This document shows, one piece after another, positions 1-5,792 of a DNA stretch of 11,038 nucleotides. The stretch's first letter is position 1. Every line of letters begins with the position of its first letter. Position numbers and translations under genes: made by a program. The DNA lies in NCBI GenBank assembly GCA_003445125.1, contig DLVP01000051.1, forward strand, positions 5,304 to 16,341, written 5' to 3'. Source of the DNA: Oscillospiraceae bacterium. GTDB lineage: Bacteria > Bacillota > Clostridia > Oscillospirales > Ruminococcaceae. The notes under the pieces are model-generated. The model was given only the letters and a program-made list of their open reading frames with translations. It ran no database searches and was not told the origin of the DNA.

Positions 1-1125
1 GGCGCTTTTGCCCGTGAAGCCAAGAAGCTCGGAATCGAACTGCTGGTGATGGACGACGGTTGGTTCGGCAAACGCAATGACGACCATTCCTCTCTCGGCG
101 ACTGGGTGGTCAACGAAGACAAATTGCCCGGAGGTCTCGCCCGTTTGATTGAACGGGTGGAAGACGAGGGGCTGAAATTCGGCATATGGTTCGAGCCGGA
201 AATGATTTCGCCCGACTCCGATCTGTTCCGCGCTCACCCGGACTGGCACGTGCACGTGCCGGGACGCACACCGATGCTCGGACGTGATCAGTACGTACTG
301 GACGTTTCCCGCAAGGATGTCCGCGACGCCGTCTGGGAACAAATGCGGGCGATTCTCTCCACCGGACGCATCAGCTATCTCAAGTGGGACTTCAACCGCA
401 ACATCACCGATCCCGGTTCTCCTCTGCTCCCGGAAGATCGGCAGGGCGAGTTTTTCCACCGCTTCACCCTCGGCACCTATGACATGATGAACCGTCTGAC
501 CACGGAATTTCCCGATATTTTGTTTGAAAATTGCTCCGGAGGCGGCGGAAGATTCGATCCCGCCATGCTGTATTATTCACCGCAGATCTGGGCAAGCGAC
601 AACACCGACCCCATCGAACGGCTGTACATTCAATTCGGCACCTCGATGTGCTATCCGGCTTCTTCGATGGGTGCGCACGTCTCCGCCTGCCGCCGCACCG
701 GCTACGAAACCAAGGGCAATGTGGCACTTTGGGGCACCTTCGGCTACGAGCTGGACCCGGTCAAGCTCAGTGACGGCGACCGCGAAATTATCCGCCGACA
801 GGTGGCTCTGTATCACGACACGTATGATCTGATCCGAAACGGCGACCTGTACCGAATTATCTCCCCGTTTGAAAATGCGTTCCATGCCGTCTGGCAGATC
901 GTGAGTGAGGACAAAAATCGCACCATCCTGACCATCGTGACCATGCGAGCCGACAACAAGCGCTTGATTGTGCGGCTGCGCGGTCTTGATCCGGAGAAAA
1001 TTTATGAAAACGAAGAAACCGGCAAGAGATTTTCCGGTGCGCTGCTGATGAACGCGGGAATCAATTGTTCCGACATTGCCGTTCACGACGGCGAAAGCAA
1101 AGTGCTGCTTTTCCGGGCAATATAA
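1..1125 (+). CDS. GH36 alpha-galactosidase, C-terminal part (5' truncated by window edge)
   Basis: Reading frame 1 is open from the first base to TAA at 1123-1125, giving 374 residues. GH36 enzymes of this type are usually about 720-740 residues, so roughly the first half lies outside the window. They hydrolyse terminal alpha-1,6-galactose from melibiose, raffinose and related oligosaccharides. Visible family motifs are DDGWFGKRNDD near fragment residues 18-28, WFEPEM, and KWDFNRNITD, whose Asp130 (codon 388-390) is the expected nucleophile. SDNTDPIERL carries the expected acid/base, Asp200 (codon 598-600). The last ~90 residues form the usual C-terminal beta domain. An internal GTG at 46 is only where an open frame could begin by rule; homology continues upstream of it, so it is not the start. 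The gene is convergent with the GH3 gene. Family assignment is very secure; exact substrate is inferred. Confidence 0.95.
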   Translation, partial: GAFAREAKKLGIELLVMDDGWFGKRNDDHSSLGDWVVNEDKLPGGLARLIERVEDEGLKFGIWFEPEMISPDSDLFRAHPDWHVHVPGRTPMLGRDQYVLDVSRKDVRDAVWEQMRAILSTGRISYLKWDFNRNITDPGSPLLPEDRQGEFFHRFTLGTYDMMNRLTTEFPDILFENCSGGGGRFDPAMLYYSPQIWASDNTDPIERLYIQFGTSMCYPASSMGAHVSACRRTGYETKGNVALWGTFGYELDPVKLSDGDREIIRRQVALYHDTYDLIRNGDLYRIISPFENAFHAVWQIVSEDKNRTILTIVTMRADNKRLIVRLRGLDPEKIYENEETGKRFSGALLMNAGINCSDIAVHDGESKVLLFRAI

Positions 1126-1141
1126 AATCGTCGACAAAGCA

Positions 1142-1184
1142 CCCGCGCCCCGCTTTCGGTAAAATACCGAAAGCGGGGTGCGGG
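1142..1184. terminator. long hairpin downstream of GH36, probable bidirectional terminator
   Basis: Arms 1142-1161 and 1165-1184 pair over 20 positions with one G-T wobble (1147/1179), leaving a 3-base AAA loop. It begins 16 bases after the GH36 stop. On the + strand it is followed by a modest T-rich stretch (TTGTTTGCCTTT), and on the - strand by TGCTTTGTCGACGATTTT. The T-tracts are imperfect, but stem length and position between convergent genes make transcription termination the best reading. Confidence 0.7.
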
Positions 1185-1246
1185 GTTGTTTGCCTTTATA
1201 CGGGGGATTTTTTGCCGGATATCCGTCTGCTGCACGTTTTTCACCG

Positions 1247-1294
1247 ACAGTCCCCGCCCGACGGAAGAAATTTCTTCCGTCGGGCGGGGACTGT
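1247..1294. terminator. perfect 48-bp palindrome downstream of the GH3 gene
   Basis: Bases 1247-1270 are the exact reverse complement of 1271-1294, with the centre at AAATTT, so the RNA on either strand folds into a nearly loopless 22-24 bp hairpin. It starts 14 bases past the GH3 stop codon on the - strand. No T-run follows it on either strand (the - strand continues CGGTGAAAAACG). It may act with the 1142-1184 hairpin as a terminator or a 3'-end stabiliser of the GH3 mRNA. The palindrome is certain; the role is inferred. Confidence 0.6.
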
Positions 1295-1308
1295 GCTTAT
1301 CCGAAGGC

Positions 1309-4300
1309 TCACGCTTCCATTTCTTTTTTAATTCTGCCGATTTTCATCAGCGTTTTCAGCACGCGTCTTGCGCAGACATACACTTCCTCGCGCGACAGCT
1401 CGCCGCTGTCCAGCGCCTTGGTCACGCCGTCGATATCGCCCGTCGCCATTTTCAGGTCGTGTCCCGCTTTCAGTTCCGCCACATGGGTCGAATCGTTCCA
1501 CCAGTCGGTCATGAAAATGCCGTCCCAGTGCCACTCGTCGTGCGGAATCTCGGTGATCAGCGGATAGCTCTCGCACACCTTGACATCGTTGACGTGGTTA
1601 TAAGAACTCATCATGCACCACGGGTTGCTTTCCTTGCAGGTGCGCTCAAAGGCTTTCAGATAAATCTCCCGCAGTGCTCTGCCGGAGACGCGGCTGTTGG
1701 ATTTCAGGCGCTCATATTCCGTGCTGTTGGCGGTATAGTGTTTGAGCACCGCCGCGACGCCCTTCGACTGGAGCGCACGGATATAGAAAATTGCCGTTTC
1801 CGAAGCCAGATACCGATCCTCGGAATAGTACGAGCAGTTTCTGCCGCCGATCGGATTTCTGAGGATATTGATGGACGGACCGAGCAGGAAGTCCACGTCA
1901 TAGGCAAGGCATTCCTCTGCCATGCACAGTCCGTTTTCATAATACAACTCCCGATTGAACGTCGCCGCCAGCACCATGCCGACCGGGAAAGCGATCGGAA
2001 ACTGTCCGACCTGCCGCAAGCCGCACGGACCGTCCGACGTCTGACCTGCGGGAACGCCGCGTTCAAACAGCGGATGATTACAGCCGACATCGCCGCCCGG
2101 CGTGCGGTTTTCGGAAGTTCCCGACACAATCGTCGCCAGTTCGCGGTTGCTCAGCTGATCCAAAAATGCCTGCATCAACGAAGGATCGCGGTACACGTCC
2201 TTCAACTGAATTCCGATTTTTTCATACATATCGGGGCTGTCGAGCAGTTTGCGTTTTTTTGCCGCGGACGCCGCTTTGTTTTCCGTTTCTTCGTCGCGGA
2301 CATCCACCGTCACCTCGGCATCGGTTCTTTCCAGATAAAGCTGACTGATCAGCGGGAACGGCACGCACGCCGACGAAATTTTCAGATACACCGTACCCTG
2401 CATCAGCGAAATCGGGAATCCGTCGCTGACACCGAAGCGGCGCGGTTCACCGTTTTGGTAAGTCTTTTTCAGCAATTTGCCCGTCAGCGGCTGCACAATA
2501 TTGGACGCCAACACGGCAAACACCTTGTTTACCGGCTTTTCCTCGTCGCAGGTAGCATATTTGAAGCTGAGCAGATAGGTTCCCGCCTGCTTGACCTCCA
2601 GTTTATACACCACGGTTTTTCCCACGGCGTAGAAATTGGTGATGTACGACCCGCGGTTGCCGTTGCCGTCGTCGTCAAAGTTCGCGGTATTGATCGCATA
2701 GTCGCTTTCGTACATATTGATCGCTTCGATCGTGGTTTTTCCCGTACCTTCGACCGCAGTCACCGCTTCAACCTTTTCAAATTCCATTTCACGGACGTCG
2801 ATGCCGTCTTTTTTCACCGTCACCGCGAACTCGCACCGTCCCAACGGCAGTGCAAACTCCGCCCGATTCTGATGGAATTTCAGATCCTTCAGCGGCGCGC
2901 CGTTGATCTGAATTTCCAACGCGTCATCGGAAACCGGCGCGCCGACAAACGTCAGTCGGTAGCCGCCGCCCGTTCCGGGGAGCAGAGAATACACGCACCG
3001 TTCCCCCGCTTTGCAGTCGGCAAAGGACTCGCCCTTTCTATTGCGGGCGGCGCTCACGGGAAGGATCGTTTTTCCGATCGCACTGATGGCAAAATCCCGT
3101 CCCTCGCCCGACGGCTGCGGCAATTCTTCCATACTGCCGCTTCTTGTCAGGCGCTTCGGCAGGGTGGTCACCAGCGGATGGCACTTTTCAAGCACGCGGG
3201 TTGTCTCCTCCCGATGCTCGCCCACGGGATGCGTATCATGCGAATCGGTGCCGAGCAGGATGCTGTACACGCCTTTTTCCATCACCCACGCGTTTTCTTC
3301 GGAAATCACGCCGAGGTCGTCAAACGACGCCATGTCGTCCGCTTTCAGCGTCATGCGCAGAATCTGGCTTTCTCCGGGCGCAAGCAGCGCGGTTTTCTCA
3401 AAGTTGCACAGTTGTTTTGCCGGTCCGCTCAGCCGTGCGCCGTCCTCGGGCTGAGGAACCGCATAGTACAGCTGCAACACCTGTTTTCCCGCCGTTTTGC
3501 CCGTGTTGGTAACCTTCGCCGCCACGGTGATTTCACCGTCTTTTTCTTCAAACGTCTCATCGGTCACGGAAAACGTCGTATACGACAGACCGAAGCCGAA
3601 CGGGTACACTACATTTCGGCTTTTTTCCGGAAAGCTCTCGAAATAGCGGTAGCCGACGTACACGTCCTCTTCGTAATCCTGCAGCAGTCCGCCGCCGTGC
3701 TGTCCGAAGGACTTTGACGACGGATAATCCTCATAGCGTTTTGCCAATGTCACCGTGAGTTTTCCCGACGGATTGATCTTTCCCGTCAGAATTTCCGCCA
3801 TCGCGGGATTTCCGTTGACGCCGAGGTGGTTTAAGTACAAGATTCCTTTGATATGGCAGGTGTCAAGGAAGCTCAGATCAATGCTGCATCCGATATGGAG
3901 CAGCAGCACCACGTCGTCAAACACCTTGCACACATTCCGCACCATTTCTTCTTCCGTGTCGCTGAGCAGATAGTCTCCCTTTTCGACGTTCATGTCGCTG
4001 TTTTCATAGCTGCTTCGCGTGATTACGATGATCGCTGTATCCGCGCCGCGCGCCTTCGTTTGGCGCGCCAGTTCTTCGCTGACGTCCATTTCGGGGAAAA
4101 AATGTCCCTGTTTCCACGCACCGTTGGTACGGAGCATATAGTCCTTGCGCCACTGCGCATACGTGTCATACAGTGTTTTGTCAATCTCAATGCCCGCCTC
4201 ACAAATGGCAGCGGTGATTCCCACCGCTTTTGTCTGATCGACTTTCGACCCGTCATTTGCGACCTGGTCGTTCTGCGCGGAGCCGAAAACGGCGATTTTT

Positions 4301-4413
4301 TTCCCTTTGAGCGGAAGAATACCGTCCTCGTTTTTCAGAAGCACCACGCCTTCCCCCGCCACACGGCGGCAGAAGTCGATGCGTTGTTCCTTTTCAGCAA
4401 AATTGTGTTCCAT
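1309..4413 (-). CDS. GH3 family beta-glucosidase-like enzyme, domain-permuted, with CBM6-like insert
   Basis: This 1034-residue protein shows no signal peptide and is probably a cytoplasmic exo-acting beta-glycosidase (beta-glucosidase or beta-xylosidase activity). The domain order is reversed relative to typical GH3. The alpha/beta sandwich normally at the C-terminus comes first (about 13-275, GEGVVLLKNEDGILPL to YPFGFGLSY). A fibronectin-III-like domain follows (about 276-392, NTGKTAGKQVLQLYY), then a beta-rich insert (about 445-700) whose second half resembles CBM6, and finally the TIM barrel (about 735-1034). Barrel motifs are SDGPCGLR, GRNCSYYSEDR, KHYTAN (K891-H892) and MTDWW with the expected nucleophile Asp970 (codon 1506-1504). 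The start at 4413 is set by AGGAGAGG five bases upstream and begins just before the first conserved segment; the frame stays open to 4656, but that stretch overlaps the previous gene. It starts 26 bases after the preceding gene, so co-transcription is likely. Family secure, substrate not determinable. Confidence 0.93.
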   Translation of the reverse strand: MEHNFAEKEQRIDFCRRVAGEGVVLLKNEDGILPLKGKKIAVFGSAQNDQVANDGSKVDQTKAVGITAAICEAGIEIDKTLYDTYAQWRKDYMLRTNGAWKQGHFFPEMDVSEELARQTKARGADTAIIVITRSSYENSDMNVEKGDYLLSDTEEEMVRNVCKVFDDVVLLLHIGCSIDLSFLDTCHIKGILYLNHLGVNGNPAMAEILTGKINPSGKLTVTLAKRYEDYPSSKSFGQHGGGLLQDYEEDVYVGYRYFESFPEKSRNVVYPFGFGLSYTTFSVTDETFEEKDGEITVAAKVTNTGKTAGKQVLQLYYAVPQPEDGARLSGPAKQLCNFEKTALLAPGESQILRMTLKADDMASFDDLGVISEENAWVMEKGVYSILLGTDSHDTHPVGEHREETTRVLEKCHPLVTTLPKRLTRSGSMEELPQPSGEGRDFAISAIGKTILPVSAARNRKGESFADCKAGERCVYSLLPGTGGGYRLTFVGAPVSDDALEIQINGAPLKDLKFHQNRAEFALPLGRCEFAVTVKKDGIDVREMEFEKVEAVTAVEGTGKTTIEAINMYESDYAINTANFDDDGNGNRGSYITNFYAVGKTVVYKLEVKQAGTYLLSFKYATCDEEKPVNKVFAVLASNIVQPLTGKLLKKTYQNGEPRRFGVSDGFPISLMQGTVYLKISSACVPFPLISQLYLERTDAEVTVDVRDEETENKAASAAKKRKLLDSPDMYEKIGIQLKDVYRDPSLMQAFLDQLSNRELATIVSGTSENRTPGGDVGCNHPLFERGVPAGQTSDGPCGLRQVGQFPIAFPVGMVLAATFNRELYYENGLCMAEECLAYDVDFLLGPSINILRNPIGGRNCSYYSEDRYLASETAIFYIRALQSKGVAAVLKHYTANSTEYERLKSNSRVSGRALREIYLKAFERTCKESNPWCMMSSYNHVNDVKVCESYPLITEIPHDEWHWDGIFMTDWWNDSTHVAELKAGHDLKMATGDIDGVTKALDSGELSREEVYVCARRVLKTLMKIGRIKKEMEA

Positions 4414-4418
4414 GAAGT

Positions 4419-4426
4419 CCTCTCCT
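4419..4426 (-). promoter_or_regulatory. ribosome binding site of the GH3 gene
   Basis: On the - strand AGGAGAGG lies five bases before ATG 4413. It decides the start in favour of 4413 over the longer open frame reaching 4656, whose extra residues lie antiparallel in meaning to no domain and overlap the upstream gene by more than 200 bases. The same 8-mer precedes the gene starting at 9258. Confidence 0.85.
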
Positions 4427-4439
4427 TTTCCCGTGAAAA

Positions 4440-5681
4440 TCAGGCTTTTTTGCCGCGTTTTTTTGCAAAAATCACAGCAACTCCCGCCGTCAACACAACG
4501 GCTCCTCCCACAACCCAAAGAATCCATGCCTTTGTCGGATTTTTCGGTTGGGTGTCGGCAGCGCTTGTCTCTCCCGGTGATGCCGTGCGTTCGGTTCGTT
4601 TGCAGATTCTGCAAATTCTCCCCTCCACGCCGCTGCCGTTTCGCACTTCCTCCCATTCATGGGGAGCAACGTCCGATTTTTCCGAGCAGGCACAGCTATG
4701 CCAATGGTTCTGTTCATCCGATTCCCACAGTTCTCCGAACGTATGCGTATGATCCTCCGTCAGCAAGAACGTATACCCGCAATCGGCACACATGCGGGTA
4801 TTCCCCTCCTGCGTGAAGCGGTGCGCGGATTCGTCCCTGAATCCGCAGACCGAGCAAACACGCCAATGCGCCGTCTCGCTTTTTTCCCAATTTTCCGGAT
4901 AGGTATGTTGAACACGGCGTTTCGCGCCGCACACGTTGCAGGTGTCGTCACAGTCGTTGTCGTACTCATGCGCCGTCGTCTGTGTTTTTTCGGAGCATCC
5001 ACGGCATTCTTTCCAATGCTCGCGTTCGTCAAAGCTCCAGTTTTCCTCATAGTCGTGCGTGTGATTTTTGATCGGTTCGATCACATAGCCGCACACCGTA
5101 CACGTCTGCGCGGTTGTTTCGGTTGCCGCCGCAGACGGGGAATGTTTTTCCTCGCCTGTGCGTGCGCCGCATTTGGTGCAGACGTGCCAATGTGAATTTT
5201 CGTCGTAATTAAAGCGCGTCGAATAGGTATGGTCACAACCCACCGTGATTTTCACAGATTCCGTTTCGGTCGCAGCGTCGCCGTTTTCCGTTTTGATCAC
5301 GGTTTTGCAGCCCACCTCCGAAGTGACGCCTTCTTTTTTTGCTTTCAGCACAAAAGTGAACACTTTGGTGTTGATATCGGTCGGTTTTTCAAAGGCGATG
5401 ACGCCGTTTCCGTTTCTTATATCAAAATCCGACAGTAAGCCTGCGATTTCCCACGTGCCGGAAACCAGCTCCAACACTTCGCGATCGTAACTCGGAATCA
5501 CACCCACCGCCTTCGCGGCATCCGCGCCGGAAACCGTCACGGAAAACGTGATTTCGTCCGCCGTTTGCACCTGCTGTGAAGAAGCGGTGACACGGATCTT
5601 CGCCGTACCCGCTGCAAATCCTCCCGTGGCAACCGTCAAAAACAGGATTGCCGACAGAAGAAGTGCCGATATTTTTTTCAC
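4440..5681 (-). CDS. exported tail-anchored protein: cohesin-like domain plus four Cys/His/Trp-rich repeats
   Basis: The 413-residue product begins with a signal peptide (about 1-24, MKKISALLLSAILFL...GGFAAG). A cohesin-like beta-sandwich follows (about 27-147), including SYDREVLELVSGTW and TKVFTFVLKAKK, as in cohesin-fold domains. Residues 149-361 hold four ~50-residue repeats built on HTY/HDY...W...HW-x2-C-x2-C, usually closed by a second C-x2-C. HW pairs fall at 164, 222, 272 and 326. A Ser/Thr/Pro-rich linker leads to a membrane segment (about 386-406) and a KKRGKKA tail, so the protein should face outward, held by its C-terminus. No LPxTG motif is present. The start is GTG 5681, supported by GGAGG seven bases upstream. 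It sits directly downstream of a strong terminator and 26 bases before GH3. No enzymatic domain is recognised; metal binding by the repeats or ligand binding by the N-domain is inference. Confidence 0.88.
   Translation of the reverse strand: MKKISALLLSAILFLTVATGGFAAGTAKIRVTASSQQVQTADEITFSVTVSGADAAKAVGVIPSYDREVLELVSGTWEIAGLLSDFDIRNGNGVIAFEKPTDINTKVFTFVLKAKKEGVTSEVGCKTVIKTENGDAATETESVKITVGCDHTYSTRFNYDENSHWHVCTKCGARTGEEKHSPSAAATETTAQTCTVCGYVIEPIKNHTHDYEENWSFDEREHWKECRGCSEKTQTTAHEYDNDCDDTCNVCGAKRRVQHTYPENWEKSETAHWRVCSVCGFRDESAHRFTQEGNTRMCADCGYTFLLTEDHTHTFGELWESDEQNHWHSCACSEKSDVAPHEWEEVRNGSGVEGRICRICKRTERTASPGETSAADTQPKNPTKAWILWVVGGAVVLTAGVAVIFAKKRGKKA
4599..5237 (-). repeat. four tandem HW-x2-C-x2-C repeats in the protein encoded at 4440-5681
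   Basis: Residues 149-361 contain four copies at spacings of 58, 50 and 54 residues between HW pairs. Cys pairs are 168/171 with 194/197; 226/229 with 248/251 (plus Cys244); 276/279 with 298/301; and 330/332 with 357/360. The fourth copy has C-x-C in place of the first C-x2-C. Each copy also has a leading H-T/D-Y/F and a Trp about ten residues before HW. Copies are divergent in sequence, so the duplication is old. Confidence 0.85.
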
Positions 5682-5688
5682 AGGAGCA

Positions 5689-5693
5689 CCTCC
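5689..5693 (-). promoter_or_regulatory. ribosome binding site deciding the GTG start at 5681
   Basis: On the - strand GGAGG ends seven bases before GTG 5681. An ATG at 5700-5698 lies upstream of this site in a different frame that does not give the signal-peptide protein, so GTG is the supported start. The site begins only about eight bases after the T-run of the terminator at 5701-5734. Confidence 0.85.
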
Positions 5694-5700
5694 GTTTCAT

Positions 5701-5734
5701 AAAAAATCCCCCCGGGGACACCGGGGGGATTTTT
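5701..5734. terminator. strong bidirectional intrinsic terminator between two surface-protein genes
   Basis: Arms 5702-5715 and 5721-5734 pair perfectly over 14 positions with a 5-base loop. The core is CCCCCCGG/CCGGGGGG, flanked by a run of A on the left and T on the right, so either strand carries a G+C-rich hairpin followed by at least five T. On the - strand it follows the gene ending at 5780 and precedes the GTG at 5681. This is a textbook rho-independent terminator; no room for a promoter remains between its T-run and the downstream ribosome binding site. Confidence 0.92.
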
Positions 5735-5746
5735 CTTTGCTTTACC

Positions 5747-5792
5747 GGTTATCAAACCGATTTTCTTTTGTTTTCTCGGTTATCGAACCGAC
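5747..5792. repeat. duplicated inverted-repeat element overlapping the stop codon of the 5780-8128 gene
   Basis: On the + strand GGTTATCAAACCGA (5747-5760) recurs as GGTTATCGAACCGA (5778-5791), 31 bases apart, each followed by a T-rich tract. Each copy is itself a short hairpin (CGGTT/AACCG type, 4-base loop). The right-hand copy includes the TAA stop (5782-5780). Either a duplicated 3'-end structure or a binding site for an RNA- or DNA-binding protein; function unknown. Confidence 0.6.

Noticed and set aside
1186..3717. 843-codon open frame on the + strand opposite the GH3 gene
   Set aside because: It is antisense to a clear GH3 enzyme, its translation has no recognisable domain and a biased His/Arg/Phe composition, and it lacks a ribosome binding site. 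It is a by-product of the codon usage of GH3.
4414..4656. N-terminal extension of GH3 to a start at 4656
   Set aside because: The extension is Arg/Lys/Cys-rich, overlaps the preceding gene for over 200 bases and has no family similarity, whereas ATG 4413 has an excellent ribosome binding site.
5422..5721. Alternative frame beginning upstream of GTG 5681
   Set aside because: The frame overlaps the signal-peptide protein, runs through the terminator sequence, and shows no domain.
5747..5792. CRISPR or plasmid iteron array
   Set aside because: Only two copies exist, they overlap a stop codon, and there is no further array, leader or cas/rep gene.
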